Notes: generated by a model from the letters alone, not told the origin. A stretch of DNA of 64,000 nucleotides from an uncultured Acidiphilium sp. (GCA_902495325.1 CABUWK010000005.1:12602-76601); one strand, 5' to 3'. Shown: positions 41,910 to 50,871, counted from the first letter of the stretch. A program made the numbers and translations.

Positions 41910-44012
41910 ATGAAAAAGTCAACCAAAACGATCGTCGTGATCGCCGTGATCCTCGTTGCGGTGATCGGCGTTCTCGTTCTTGCGGGAAGGCTGATCTCCT
42001 CTTTGGAGCAAAAGGAGACGACCGAGTTTTTCCGGCTCGCCGGCATCGAGTATAAGCTGGAAGAGGGCGAGACCGAACCGAAAATCACGTTTGTGAAAAA
42101 AACGTCGACTTCGAGCGAATATTATATCGATAAAATCGTGATCGATACTTACACGCTGAAAGGTTACACCAAACTTTCCAACGGGAAATACGCGCTGAAA
42201 TATACGGCGAACCTTTTCCCGACGAGCGCTTTCCAGAACGAGATCGAAGTTCTGAAAGTAAACGGCGTCGTGTTCGATTGCGAAGATCCGAATTCCGGCT
42301 CCTTCTTCTCGAGCCTGATCATGCCCCTTCTCATGCTCGGCGTCGGGCTTGTGGTCGTGTTTGTGTTCATGCGTCAGGTGAACGGCGGCAACAAGGGCGC
42401 GCTCGACTTCGGTAAAACGAAAGCCCGTGTGAACCAGAACGTGAAAGTCCGTTTCTCCGACGTTGCCGGCGCGGAAGAAGAAAAAGAAGAATTGCAGGAA
42501 GTTGTGGAGTTTCTGAAAAACCCCCGCAAGTTCTCTTCTCTCGGCGCGAGGATCCCGAAAGGCGTTCTTCTCGTAGGACCTCCGGGAACGGGTAAAACGC
42601 TGTTCGCGAAAGCCGTTGCGGGAGAAGCGAACGTTCCCTTCTTCTCGATCAGCGGTTCCGACTTTGTGGAAATGTTTGTCGGCGTGGGCGCAAGCCGTGT
42701 GAGAGACTTGTTCAATATGGCGAAAAAGAGCATGCCGTGTATCGTTTTCATCGACGAGATCGACGCCGTCGGGCGTCAGCGCGGCGCGGGGCTCGGCGGA
42801 GGTAACGACGAGCGCGAACAGACGCTCAACCAGCTCCTCGTGCAGATGGACGGTTTCGACGCCAACGAAGGCATTATTATCATGGCGGCGACCAACCGTG
42901 CCGATATTCTCGATCCGGCGCTGATGCGTCCGGGCAGATTCGACCGTCAGATCTACGTCAACATGCCGGACGTCCGCGGAAGAGAATCGATTCTGAAAGT
43001 ACATGCGAGAAACAAACCGCTTGCGGCGGACGTCAACTTTAAAGTTCTTGCCCGCATGACGGCAGGGTTCTCCGGGGCGGACATTGCGAACCTACTGAAC
43101 GAAGCCGCCATTCTCGCGGCGAGAAAGAACGAAAAGGCGATCACCAACGTCGATTTGTACGAGGCGATCAATAAAGTGATCATGGGACCGCAGAAAAAGA
43201 GCCGTCTCGTGACCGAAACGGACAAACGGATCACCGCTTATCACGAATCGGGGCACGCGATTCTCGCAAGGCTTCTTCCTCATTGCGATCCCGTGCAGGA
43301 AGTTTCCATCATTCCGCGCGGTATGGCTGCGGGATACACGATGACCAGACCCGATTCCGACGACAATCACGTTGAAAAATCCAAACTGCTCGACGATATC
43401 GTGATGACCCTCGGCGGCAGAGTTGCGGAAGAAATCATCATCAAAGATATTTCCGCCGGCGCTTCGAACGACATTTCCGTTGTGACCGACCGTGCGAGAA
43501 AGATGGTGACCGAATGGGGTATGAGCGACAAGATCGGACCCGTAAACTACGGAAGCAGCGATCAGGTGTTCATCGGCAGAGATTATCAGACAAAATCCAA
43601 TTACAGCGAATCGGTTGCCGCCCTGATCGACGACGAGGTGGAATCGATCATCAAAACCGCCTACGCGAAGGCGAAAGAGCTGCTTACCGCAAACAAAACC
43701 CTTCTCGACAATATGGCAAGGCTTCTCATCGAGCGCGAAACCATTTATCAGGACGAAGTGGATATGATTATGGCGGGAACGGACGTGCAGACCATTATTT
43801 CCACTATGGACGCGCGCGATGCGGAACGCAAGGAAAACCCCTTTAAACGTGCGGAAGGCACAATGAAGAATACGGAAGTTCCGGCAGGTAACAACGCGCC
43901 CGCAAATGTTGAAAACGGCGCAAATGCGGAAAACGGTGCGGAAAACGGGAAATCTTCTTCGTCCGGCGACGATACGCCGCACATGCCGACTGCGGGAGAC
44001 GACAACGCCTGA
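41910..44012 (+). CDS. ftsH: ATP-dependent zinc metalloprotease FtsH
   Basis: 700 residues; TCAGGAGGT precedes the ATG. Transmembrane helices at about 7-28 and 135-155 flank the extracytoplasmic domain. The AAA+ domain has Walker A GPPGTGKT near residue 226, Walker B CIVFIDEIDA and the arginine-finger region RPGRFDRQI. The zinc protease motif is HESGH near residue 445. Last 50 residues are Asn/Glu-rich and disordered. It degrades misfolded membrane proteins and short-lived regulators as a hexamer. It is not next to tilS-hpt as in Bacillus; a tRNA cluster precedes it. Confidence 0.97.
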   Translation: MKKSTKTIVVIAVILVAVIGVLVLAGRLISSLEQKETTEFFRLAGIEYKLEEGETEPKITFVKKTSTSSEYYIDKIVIDTYTLKGYTKLSNGKYALKYTANLFPTSAFQNEIEVLKVNGVVFDCEDPNSGSFFSSLIMPLLMLGVGLVVVFVFMRQVNGGNKGALDFGKTKARVNQNVKVRFSDVAGAEEEKEELQEVVEFLKNPRKFSSLGARIPKGVLLVGPPGTGKTLFAKAVAGEANVPFFSISGSDFVEMFVGVGASRVRDLFNMAKKSMPCIVFIDEIDAVGRQRGAGLGGGNDEREQTLNQLLVQMDGFDANEGIIIMAATNRADILDPALMRPGRFDRQIYVNMPDVRGRESILKVHARNKPLAADVNFKVLARMTAGFSGADIANLLNEAAILAARKNEKAITNVDLYEAINKVIMGPQKKSRLVTETDKRITAYHESGHAILARLLPHCDPVQEVSIIPRGMAAGYTMTRPDSDDNHVEKSKLLDDIVMTLGGRVAEEIIIKDISAGASNDISVVTDRARKMVTEWGMSDKIGPVNYGSSDQVFIGRDYQTKSNYSESVAALIDDEVESIIKTAYAKAKELLTANKTLLDNMARLLIERETIYQDEVDMIMAGTDVQTIISTMDARDAERKENPFKRAEGTMKNTEVPAGNNAPANVENGANAENGAENGKSSSSGDDTPHMPTAGDDNA

Positions 44013-44019
44013 TTCGTGG

Positions 44020-44176
44020 GCGGGGTTGCGGATCCGTTATATATGTTTGTAACGCCCCGGTGGCGGTTGTATGCGAACTCGTCAGGTCTTAACGGGGTTC
44101 GGATCTCACCTGTGGCTAAAATAATGAACTCCGCGCACAGGGAAACTTATACTTCTCTGCAATGCGGGAAAGCCAG
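44020..44176 (+). ncRNA. candidate structured RNA with SRP-RNA-like segment
   Basis: About 160 bases between ftsH and a strong terminator have no reading frame but rich pairing. The stretch GCGAACTCGTCAGGTC resembles the 5' arm of the bacterial SRP RNA helix 8, and GGATCTCACCTGTGGC resembles the following 3' arm. The expected GGAAGGAAGCAGC between them is absent. So it may be a decayed SRP RNA copy, another RNA, or only the ftsH 3' UTR. Low confidence. Confidence 0.3.
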
Positions 44177-44212
44177 GGCAATACCGGAAATCGGTATTGC
44201 CTTCGTGCTCTT
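44177..44212 (+). terminator. intrinsic terminator before parB-like gene
   Basis: GGCAATACCG (44177-44186), loop GAAAT, CGGTATTGCC (44192-44201); followed by a pyrimidine-rich stretch ending TTTT. Confidence 0.82.
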
Positions 44213-44235
44213 TTACCTTCCTTCGCGAGGTACTT

Positions 44236-45231
44236 ATGGCGGATAAAGAAAAAGAAAATTACGAGAAAGACATTTTCGATCTTCTTGAGGAAACAAACGG
44301 CGAAAACCCGAACAAAAAAGATATGTCCGACAGAGGAGACGTTTTGTCGGTCGAAGACGCGCCGCAACGGGGGATCCCGGCACGGGGCGGATCGGCGCAA
44401 GGCGGGGAAGAAACGGTTCTGCAACTGCCGATCGACGACGTTTTTGCCGATCCCGACCAGCCGCGGAAAGCATTCGATCGCGACGCTCTCGCCGATCTTG
44501 CCGATTCTATCAGAAAACACGGCGTGATCATGCCGATCGTTGTAAGTCGCGTCGGAAATCGTTATATGATCATCGCGGGCGAACGCAGGTACCGCGCAAG
44601 CAGGCTTGCCGGCAGAAAGACGATCCCTGCCGTCGTGAAGAAATATTCCGAGCGTGAGATCCGCGAGGTTTCGCTGATCGAAAACCTGCAAAGGGAAGAT
44701 TTAAATCCGATCGAAGCCGCCAACGCCATGAAAAAACTGATGGACGAATATTCTCTTACGCAAGAGGAATTGTCTGCCCGCATCGGGAAAAGTCGTTCTA
44801 CCGTGGCAAACACGTTGCGGCTTCTCACTCTTTCGCCCGTGGTGATCGATTACGTCGGTTCTGGTAAACTTTCCGCCGGGCATGCGAGAGCTCTCGTTTC
44901 CCTTCCTCGTCCGGCGCAGGAAAAACTTGCCCGCCGCATCGTTGCCGAAGGAATGAGCGTGCGCGACGTGGAAAAGGCGGTAAAACGCGTTCTCTCGCCC
45001 GATTCGGAAAAGAAGAAAAAGAAGCCGTCGTTCAGTGTGGAGCTGAAGGATATGATCGATCGCATGCAACGGGTTTTCGGTACGAAAGTGACTGCCGTCG
45101 GGAACGACAATAAGGGCAGGATCTATATGGATTATTACACGCGTGACGATCTTGACAGGATCGTGGAACTGCTTGAAGTTCTGGAAAAACGAAGCGGAAC
45201 TTCGGTTGCGGTGCCGGAAGAGGAAGAGTAA
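44236..45231 (+). CDS. ParB/Spo0J-Noc family chromosome segregation protein
   Basis: 331 residues from ATG 44236 (GCGAGGT upstream). After an acidic N-terminus lies the ParB N-domain with GERRYRA, the CTP-binding GERR(Y/F)RA box near residue 118, and SLIENLQREDLNPIEAA. The HTH is SLTQEELSARIGKSRSTVANTLRL. The C-terminus is a dimerisation domain. ParB loads at parS near the origin and slides as a CTP clamp; Noc paralogues bind a different site and have an amphipathic N-terminus. No parA is adjacent and no consensus parS is seen in the window, so ParB versus Noc is undecided. Confidence 0.88.
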   Translation: MADKEKENYEKDIFDLLEETNGENPNKKDMSDRGDVLSVEDAPQRGIPARGGSAQGGEETVLQLPIDDVFADPDQPRKAFDRDALADLADSIRKHGVIMPIVVSRVGNRYMIIAGERRYRASRLAGRKTIPAVVKKYSEREIREVSLIENLQREDLNPIEAANAMKKLMDEYSLTQEELSARIGKSRSTVANTLRLLTLSPVVIDYVGSGKLSAGHARALVSLPRPAQEKLARRIVAEGMSVRDVEKAVKRVLSPDSEKKKKKPSFSVELKDMIDRMQRVFGTKVTAVGNDNKGRIYMDYYTRDDLDRIVELLEVLEKRSGTSVAVPEEEE

Positions 45232-45625
45232 GCGTTTTTCCGGCGATTACGGGCGGAAGAATGTGATCTATTCCTGTCGTTCCGGCAGTTGCCGCTTTCT
45301 GTTTTTGTTGTTTTGATCCGGATAGGTTTTGTCATCCTGATCCTGCCCCGAAGTCCTGCCCGTGAAGAATTTCAAAAAACAGAGTGTAATCACAGCGGCT
45401 GTGCCGTTGTGGCTATAAAAATCTTAAAATAAGCCGATAATCGGCTTATAGCCTCACATTTATCGTTGTTTCTACTTTTTCCGGTTTTTATAAGGAAAAA
45501 GGGAGGGGTTTGCTTTCTTTTCTTCAAAAAGCCGTCAAAAAATAAGGTTTTGCGGAAAATTATCAAAAAACAACGATAAACGGGCTGTTTTTTCAAAACA
45601 AACACATTTTTACAAGAGAGGATTT
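45232..45625. other. intergenic region with repeats
   Basis: No gene. Holds hairpin-repeat copy D near 45327-45392 (TTTTGTCATCCTGATCC ... CCTGCCCGTGAAGAATTTCAAAA), a dispersed motif copy at 45434-45453 within AAGCCGATAATCGGCTT, and a perfect 13-base inverted pair TTTATCGTTGTTT (45459-45471) / AAACAACGATAAA (45568-45580). Confidence 0.7.
45434..45453 (-). repeat. dispersed intergenic motif in a palindromic hairpin
   Basis: CCGATAATCGGCTTATAGCC; reverse complement GGCTATAAGCCGATTATCGG fits the motif. Part of the palindrome AAGCCGATAATCGGCTT. Confidence 0.6.
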
Positions 45626-47029
45626 ATGGTATTTCAGGAATATTCCAAAGAGAATTTGCTTAAGGTTGCTCCTTTGATCGCAAAGAGCGACATGCTTTGC
45701 AACGATGTTTCCGTCGGGAGTTTTCTGCTTTGGCATAAGGGCGTCGATCTTGCGTTTGCCGTTGAGAACGAAACGCTGATTGTCAGACAGAATATTGCGG
45801 GAGAGCCGGCGTTTAGTTATCCCGTCGGTAAGGATGAGGAGGGCGCCCTTCTCGCGCTTGCGAAATATACGGAAGAAAACGACCTTCCGCTGATGATCTA
45901 CGCGGCGGACGAAACGCGTGTGGAAACGTTGCGGCGGGTCATGCCTTATCCGATCCGTTCTGCTTATGAAAGAAAATGGAGCGATTATCTCTATCGCTAT
46001 GAAGATATTCATGATTTCGCCGGCAAAAAATATGCGGGACAGCGTAATCATATCCATAAGTTCAACGCCCTGTTTCCGAACGCCGTTTTCAGAAAAATCG
46101 AAAGGGACGATCTCCCCGCGGTGCGTGGTTTTCTGAAGGAATACGGCGGGGAACACGGTGACGGCGGGCAGGAAGAGAAAAGCGAACTTCTGCAGACGGA
46201 AGATCTGCTTGACTGCCTGTTCGATTATCCTTTCGAAAGCGGGCTTCTTCTCGTAGAGGGGAATATCGCGGCGATCACGATCGGCGAGATCGTCGGAAAA
46301 ATGCTCGTGATCCATACGGAAAAGGCGCTTAGGAAATACGAAGGCGCTTATCCCGCGATTTTTCATCTGTTCGTCTGCTCTCTTGAAAGCAAGAATCTCG
46401 AATTTGTCAATCGGGAGGACGATTCCGACGATCCGGGGCTCAGAACTTCGAAAACGCAGTATCATCCCGTGCGGATGGTGAATAAATATCTGGTCAAGGT
46501 GAACTCCCCCGTCTGTCGGCTTTCGGAGATCCCGACGATAAAGGGAGAAAAGATTTCTCTTCGTAAAATGACGGAAAAGGACAAGCCCGATTACCTTGCT
46601 CTTTCTCTTGACGACGACAATAACCGGTTCTGGGGTTACGATTACCGGGAGGATGAAAGCATTACCGGGCAAATCGACGAAAATACTTTTTATGACCGTC
46701 AGGCGTTCGATTATACCGTAGGAGACGCCGTTAATTTTGCGATCGATCTGGGCGGAAAGATGATCGGCGAAACGATCGTTTATCGGTTTACGATGGGCGG
46801 CACGGCGGAGATCGGTTGCCGCGTTGCGGCTGCTTATCACGGCGAAGGGTTCGGGGACGAAGCGTTTGAACTGACGAAAAAATTTGCCGAAGAAATGCTC
46901 GGCGTCCGCCCCGTCGCGCGGTGTTACAAACAAAACGCTCCGTCCGAAAAGATGATTTTAAAAAGCGGGATGAAAAAAACGGGAGAGGACGACGCTTTCT
47001 TTTATTTTTCCGCCTGCCCGAAGGAATAA
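45626..47029 (+). CDS. DUF2156 (LPG synthase C-domain-like) - GNAT acetyltransferase fusion
   Basis: 467 residues; GAGAGGA precedes the ATG. Residues 1-295 are a DUF2156/LPG_synthase_C domain (GSFLLWHKGVDLAF, AGKKYAGQRNHIHKFNALFPN, and FVNREDDSDDPGLRTSKTQYHP are typical). Residues about 305-467 are a GNAT domain (LRKMTEKDKPDYLALS; acetyl-CoA loop region CRVAAAYHGEGFGDEA). LPG-synthase relatives transfer aminoacyl groups from tRNA to lipids, but stand-alone DUF2156 proteins are uncharacterised. First of four genes running to 49229. Confidence 0.78.
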   Translation: MVFQEYSKENLLKVAPLIAKSDMLCNDVSVGSFLLWHKGVDLAFAVENETLIVRQNIAGEPAFSYPVGKDEEGALLALAKYTEENDLPLMIYAADETRVETLRRVMPYPIRSAYERKWSDYLYRYEDIHDFAGKKYAGQRNHIHKFNALFPNAVFRKIERDDLPAVRGFLKEYGGEHGDGGQEEKSELLQTEDLLDCLFDYPFESGLLLVEGNIAAITIGEIVGKMLVIHTEKALRKYEGAYPAIFHLFVCSLESKNLEFVNREDDSDDPGLRTSKTQYHPVRMVNKYLVKVNSPVCRLSEIPTIKGEKISLRKMTEKDKPDYLALSLDDDNNRFWGYDYREDESITGQIDENTFYDRQAFDYTVGDAVNFAIDLGGKMIGETIVYRFTMGGTAEIGCRVAAAYHGEGFGDEAFELTKKFAEEMLGVRPVARCYKQNAPSEKMILKSGMKKTGEDDAFFYFSACPKE

Positions 47030-47032
47030 CCG

Positions 47033-47485
47033 ATGGATCCCTGGAAAATCGTTGCGGTGTGCGCCGCCATTCTCCTTCTTTTCGTTCTGATCGGCGTGAT
47101 CCGGAAAAAGGCGAAATGGTCGTTGCGGCTTGCCGAAAAAAAGAGCGGGGAAGAATTTGAGCGGTTTGTTGCCCGCGTTTTCGTTGCAAACGGTTATCGG
47201 TGTGAATTTACAAAAGCGAGCGGTGATCAGGGGATCGATCTTCTTCTGAAACGCCATTTCAGAAAGATCGGGATCCAGGTGAAGTGTTATTCTTATCCCG
47301 TCGGCAATGCCGCCGTTCAGGAAGCCGTTGCCGGGAAAAAGTATTATAAAACGGATAAAGTCGCCGTGGTCACAAACAATCGTTTTACGAAGTCGGCGAT
47401 TGCTTTAGCGGAAGCGAACGATGTGGAACTGATCGACCGCGACGGGCTTCTCATTCTGATTGAAAACGCAAAAAAGAAAAGGTAA
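47033..47485 (+). CDS. membrane-anchored Mrr-like restriction endonuclease-fold protein
   Basis: 150 residues, three bases after the previous stop. Residues 5-23 form a transmembrane helix; the rest is an Mrr_cat domain: GEEFERFVARVF, then ASGDQGIDLLL and IQVKCY give the D-(X)n-QXK nuclease triad. Such proteins may cleave modified DNA or act on DNA at the membrane, but many are uncharacterised. No methylase partner is nearby. In the same operon as DUF2156-GNAT and the HAD-HD fusion. Confidence 0.78.
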   Translation: MDPWKIVAVCAAILLLFVLIGVIRKKAKWSLRLAEKKSGEEFERFVARVFVANGYRCEFTKASGDQGIDLLLKRHFRKIGIQVKCYSYPVGNAAVQEAVAGKKYYKTDKVAVVTNNRFTKSAIALAEANDVELIDRDGLLILIENAKKKR

Positions 47486-47519
47486 ATGGCTTATAGCTTA
47501 ACTTATAAAGGTGTTTCAC

Positions 47520-48659
47520 ATGAAAATAGCGATCGATATCGACGATACCCTTACCGACTCCGTTGATTATTTCCGCCCGTTTGTGGCAGAGTATTTCGGC
47601 GTGACGACAGGGGAGCTGAAAAAAAGAAATATTTCGTATGCGAACCTTCCCGAAGAGTGGAAACCGCGTGAACTCGCCTTTTACAGGGCTTATTTCGATC
47701 GTGTGGTGCCCGAAACGACGTTCAAACCCTTTGCTGCGAAAGCGACAGAAAAATTAAAAAACGAAGGGCATGAAATTCTGATCGTTACCGCCCGTACGAC
47801 CGATTTTTATACCGATCCTTACGCCACGACGAGACGGGAACTCGAAAACGGAAAAATCGTTTACGATAAATTGTATTGCGCGATGGATAAAGCGGAAGTG
47901 TGCGCCGCGGAAGGAGTGTCCCTGATGTTCGACGATATGCCGCACAACTGCGATGCCGTCGGCGAAAAAGGGATCCCTGCCGTGCTTTTCACAAGCAGCG
48001 TAAACCGCGACCTTGAAACGGAGAAATGCCGTGTAGCCGACTGGAACGAAGCCTTTGCCATGGTTTCGTTTGTGAAACGTGGATATCCGGACAGACGGGT
48101 TGCGGAAAGTCTTCTTTTCTCGGCAGAGAAAGTCAATCCCGGTCAGTGGGGCAACCATTGCAGGGTTGCGGCGGCGTGTGCGGAAAAAATTGCCCGCGCT
48201 TGCGGTATGGATGAAGAAAAGGCGTACGTTCTCGGGCTTTTGCATGATATCGGAAGGCGTTTTCTTGTGCGCGATCTCGGGCATATATACAACGGCTACC
48301 GGTATATGAAAAGGCTCGGTTTCGGAGAGGTTGCGAAAGTTTGCCTGACCCATTCTTTTCCGACAAAAAATTTCGGGTGTTATCTCGGCGAAATCGATAT
48401 TCCTGCAGAAGATGCGGAGCGGGTACGAAACCTATTGGCAAATTCCGCATATAATGATTACGACCGCCTGATCGCTTTGTGCGACGCGCTTGCCGGATGC
48501 GACGGCGTTGTGAATATCGAGGAGAGAATGGCGGACGTGAAACGGCGTTACGGCAACTATCCCGAAGAACAATGGAACGGAAATTTATCTTTGAAGGATT
48601 ATTTCGAGAAAAAGGCGGGGCTTTCTCCGGACGGCATTTATGCCCTTTGCGGGAAGTAA
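47520..48659 (+). CDS. HAD (5'-nucleotidase-like) - HD phosphohydrolase fusion
   Basis: 379 residues from ATG 47520. Residues 1-180 are a HAD domain like 5'(3')-deoxyribonucleotidase: IDIDDTLTDS is motif I with the nucleophile Asp, IVTARTTDF motif II, and LMFDDMPHNC motif IV. Residues 205-340 are an HD domain: NHCRVAA gives the first His, LLHDIGRR the HD doublet, and YNDYDRLIALCDALAG the final Asp. Both active sites look intact. Together they may dephosphorylate a nucleotide and act on a related phosphoester; substrate unknown. Ribosome site AAAGGTG. Confidence 0.8.
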   Translation: MKIAIDIDDTLTDSVDYFRPFVAEYFGVTTGELKKRNISYANLPEEWKPRELAFYRAYFDRVVPETTFKPFAAKATEKLKNEGHEILIVTARTTDFYTDPYATTRRELENGKIVYDKLYCAMDKAEVCAAEGVSLMFDDMPHNCDAVGEKGIPAVLFTSSVNRDLETEKCRVADWNEAFAMVSFVKRGYPDRRVAESLLFSAEKVNPGQWGNHCRVAAACAEKIARACGMDEEKAYVLGLLHDIGRRFLVRDLGHIYNGYRYMKRLGFGEVAKVCLTHSFPTKNFGCYLGEIDIPAEDAERVRNLLANSAYNDYDRLIALCDALAGCDGVVNIEERMADVKRRYGNYPEEQWNGNLSLKDYFEKKAGLSPDGIYALCGK

Positions 48660-48692
48660 GGATTCTGCCGAATCGATAAAGGAGATTTTGTT

Positions 48693-49229
48693 ATGAATAT
48701 TACGGTGTATCTCGGGGCGAACGAGGGGAACGATCCGGAATTTCGTTCTGCCGTCGCGGCGTTGGGAAAATGGATCGGCGAAAGCGGAAACGATCTCGTT
48801 TACGGCGGCTCCAAGTCGGGACTTATGGGCGTTCTTGCCGAAAGCGTTTTAAAGGCGGGCGGAAAAGTGACGGGGGTGGAACCTCGCTTTTTCGTGGACG
48901 CCGGCTATGTTTACGATGACGTTACAAAGCTGATCGTTACGGAAGATATGTCCGAAAGAAAGAAGAAAATGATCGAACTCGGGCAGGCTTTCATTGCTTT
49001 CCCGGGCGGAACGGGAACGCTCGAAGAGATCGCGGAAGTTATGTCGAAGGTTTCTCTCGGACATCTCGACGCTCCCTGTATTCTTTATGATCTGGACGGG
49101 TTTTACACGGGTTTAAAAACCCTTCTCTGCCACATGATCGAAACCGGGCTTTCGTCCGAAGAAAAGCAGAAAGGGATCAGCTTTGCGTCCGATCTTGAGG
49201 AGGTAAAAAAGATCATAAAAGGTCGCTGA
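48693..49229 (+). CDS. LOG family (TIGR00730) nucleoside 5'-monophosphate phosphoribohydrolase
   Basis: 178 residues. YGGSKSGLMGVLAESVLKAGGKVTGVEPRFF and PGGTGTLEEI are the two LOG motifs (PGGXGTXXE near residue 108). LOG proteins cleave the N-glycosidic bond of (often modified) AMP, releasing the base; many bacterial members have housekeeping or unknown roles. AAAGGAG precedes the ATG. Last gene of the four-gene operon, and the two nucleotide enzymes adjacent to each other suggest nucleotide salvage or detoxification. Confidence 0.85.
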   Translation: MNITVYLGANEGNDPEFRSAVAALGKWIGESGNDLVYGGSKSGLMGVLAESVLKAGGKVTGVEPRFFVDAGYVYDDVTKLIVTEDMSERKKKMIELGQAFIAFPGGTGTLEEIAEVMSKVSLGHLDAPCILYDLDGFYTGLKTLLCHMIETGLSSEEKQKGISFASDLEEVKKIIKGR

Positions 49230-49406
49230 TCGGTTTATGCCGCCCCGGATCTATCGGCCTTTCGGTTCATACCGATCGATGCTTTTTTCGCGCCTGGATC
49301 GGGTAACTGTCGGAAAATGCGGCGTTTCGGCAAGGTTTGTTTTCGTTCGGAGCTATAAGAAAAACGCTTCCTTTTTGTATGGAAGCGTTTTGTTTTAAAG
49401 TTGTTT

Positions 49407-49640
49407 TCAGGCTGTCGTGCCGTCTGCTGCCTGTGTGCTTGTCAGACGATATATTCCGTCTGTCTCTTGTAACGAAAAATCGTTTGCGCGATCGGTCGCG
49501 CTTATATAATCCGAAACGTTTTTCATGTAGCGGTAAAACGTTCTTTCGGAAATATTCTCCCTTTCGCAAAATTCTTTGCGGGTTACTTCTTTTCCGCTGA
49601 CCAGCGAGTCGTAAATCGATAGGACTAAAAATGTTTTCAT
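49407..49640 (-). CDS. small HTH protein (DeoR/WYL-type winged helix only)
   Basis: 77 residues. KEVTRKEFCERENISERTFYRYMKNVSDYI is a winged-helix recognition region of the HTH_11 type; the WYL or sensor domain that usually follows is missing, so it is either a short stand-alone regulator or a truncated one. A consensus promoter lies 110 bases upstream (49754), with a poor ribosome site. It is divergent from the XRE gene at 49837, the likely shared target region. Confidence 0.6.
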   Translation of the reverse strand: MKTFLVLSIYDSLVSGKEVTRKEFCERENISERTFYRYMKNVSDYISATDRANDFSLQETDGIYRLTSTQAADGTTA

Positions 49641-49753
49641 AATAAAACAAAGAAAGTTTTCGGTAATTGCCCTGCTCTTTTGTAACCTTCTTTCTTCTCC
49701 CCTTATTTACTTGTTGTGCCCCTTCCTCCGGATCGCAGGAAAAGTCAATAATC

Positions 49754-49782
49754 AGTATACTAAAGTATTCTTTGTTTGTCAA
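49754..49782 (-). promoter_or_regulatory. promoter of the small HTH gene, overlapping the divergent XRE promoter
   Basis: Minus strand TTGACA (49777-49782), 17-base spacer, TATACT (49754-49759). A plus-strand TATAAT (49793-49798) close by probably serves the XRE gene. Confidence 0.8.
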
Positions 49783-49836
49783 GTATTTTTTATATAATAG
49801 TAAAGCAGTAGTTTACCGGAACGGAGCTTTATTTTT

Positions 49837-50124
49837 ATGTTGAATGACAGAATAAAAGAATTGCGTCAGGCAAAAAGAATGACGCAGGTGGATCTTGCGA
49901 AAAGCCTCGGCTTAACGAAACAGTGCGTAAGCAATTGGGAAAACGATAACGTTCTTCCGTCTGTGGAAATGCTGTCGCGGATCGCCGATTTTTTCGGGGT
50001 AAGTACCGATTATCTCTTGTGCCGCGATGACGGGCAAACGTTGGACGTGAATGGTCTTTCCCCCGACGAGATCGCACATCTGCAGGAAATCGTAAACGAT
50101 CTGAAAAACAGGAAACGGGGGTAA
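49837..50124 (+). CDS. XRE family transcriptional regulator
   Basis: 95 residues. HTH_3 at residues 5-60: MTQVDLAKSLGLTKQCVSNWEND and LSRIADFFGVSTDYLL. The last 30 residues form a helical dimerisation tail. GGAGCTT precedes the ATG. Divergent from the small winged-helix gene with overlapping promoters, which suggests mutual regulation. Confidence 0.82.
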   Translation: MLNDRIKELRQAKRMTQVDLAKSLGLTKQCVSNWENDNVLPSVEMLSRIADFFGVSTDYLLCRDDGQTLDVNGLSPDEIAHLQEIVNDLKNRKRG

Positions 50125-50132
50125 ATGTCTGC

Positions 50133-50151
50133 CTATAAGTCGATTATTGTT
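50133..50151 (+). repeat. dispersed intergenic motif (CTATAAGTCGATTATTGTT)
   Basis: Nine bases after the XRE stop. Confidence 0.6.
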
Positions 50152-50169
50152 AAATAACCGATAAATGGG

Positions 50170-50198
50170 TTGACATTTCTTCCGCTGTGTAGTATAAT
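50170..50198 (+). promoter_or_regulatory. promoter of the histidine phosphatase gene
   Basis: TTGACA (50170-50175), 17-base spacer, TATAAT (50193-50198). Confidence 0.9.
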
Positions 50199-50226
50199 AA
50201 AGGGAAGAATGTATCGCGGAGAAATC

Positions 50227-50868
50227 ATGACAACTCTTTTATTGGTGCGCCACGGCTACAGCCTGTCGAACGAAAGCGGAACGTTTACCGGTCAGACGGA
50301 CGTTCCCTTGACGGAAGAAGGTGTCAGGCAGGCGGAACTTACGGCGCGTTATCTTGCGGGTAATTATCAGGTGGATAGAATTTTATCCGGAGATCTTATC
50401 CGAACCGTTCAGACGGCAAAGCCGTTATCGGAATTAACGAAACTCCCGGTTCTGAAAGAAAAAGGACTTCGGGAAATTTACGGCGGAAAATGGGAAGGGA
50501 AGAGGGCGGAAGAAATATCTTCTCTTTATCCCGCCGATTACGAAAGGTGGAAAAACGACGTCGGGAATAGTTGCCCGACAGGCGGAGAAAGCGTGAAAGA
50601 AGTTCAGGTTCGCGCCGTGGCGGAAATCGAACGGATTGCTTTCGAAAACGAAGGGAAAACGGTCGCCGTGTTCACCCACGCCTGCTTTATCCGCGCGGCG
50701 GAATGTTATTATGAGGGATTGCCTTTGTCCGGAATGAAAAATATTCCGTGGGTCAAAAACGCATCCGTAACGGAGTTGTTTTATGCGGACGGAAAGTTTT
50801 CTTTGGGGAAAATCGGGTGCGCGGAACAGCTGAATACCCTTGTTACCTCTATCCCGAAAGGTTTTTAA
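50227..50868 (+). CDS. histidine phosphatase superfamily protein (phosphoglycerate mutase-like)
   Basis: 213 residues from ATG 50227, which has GCGGAGA upstream and lies after the promoter; the open frame to 50170 overlaps the promoter. LLLVRHGYS is the RHG catalytic motif, GLREIYGGKWEGK the second conserved block, and FTHACFIRAA holds the second His. Family members include cofactor-dependent mutases, cobalamin-pathway and broad phosphatases. The short form here is more like a phosphatase. It ends just before a dispersed-motif copy. Confidence 0.87.
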   Translation: MTTLLLVRHGYSLSNESGTFTGQTDVPLTEEGVRQAELTARYLAGNYQVDRILSGDLIRTVQTAKPLSELTKLPVLKEKGLREIYGGKWEGKRAEEISSLYPADYERWKNDVGNSCPTGGESVKEVQVRAVAEIERIAFENEGKTVAVFTHACFIRAAECYYEGLPLSGMKNIPWVKNASVTELFYADGKFSLGKIGCAEQLNTLVTSIPKGF

Positions 50869-50871
50869 ATT

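Noticed and set aside
47512..47527. Possible parS (TGTTTCACATGAAAAT)
   Set aside because: Three mismatches to TGTTTCACGTGAAACA and it overlaps the ribosome site and start codon of a gene; likely chance.
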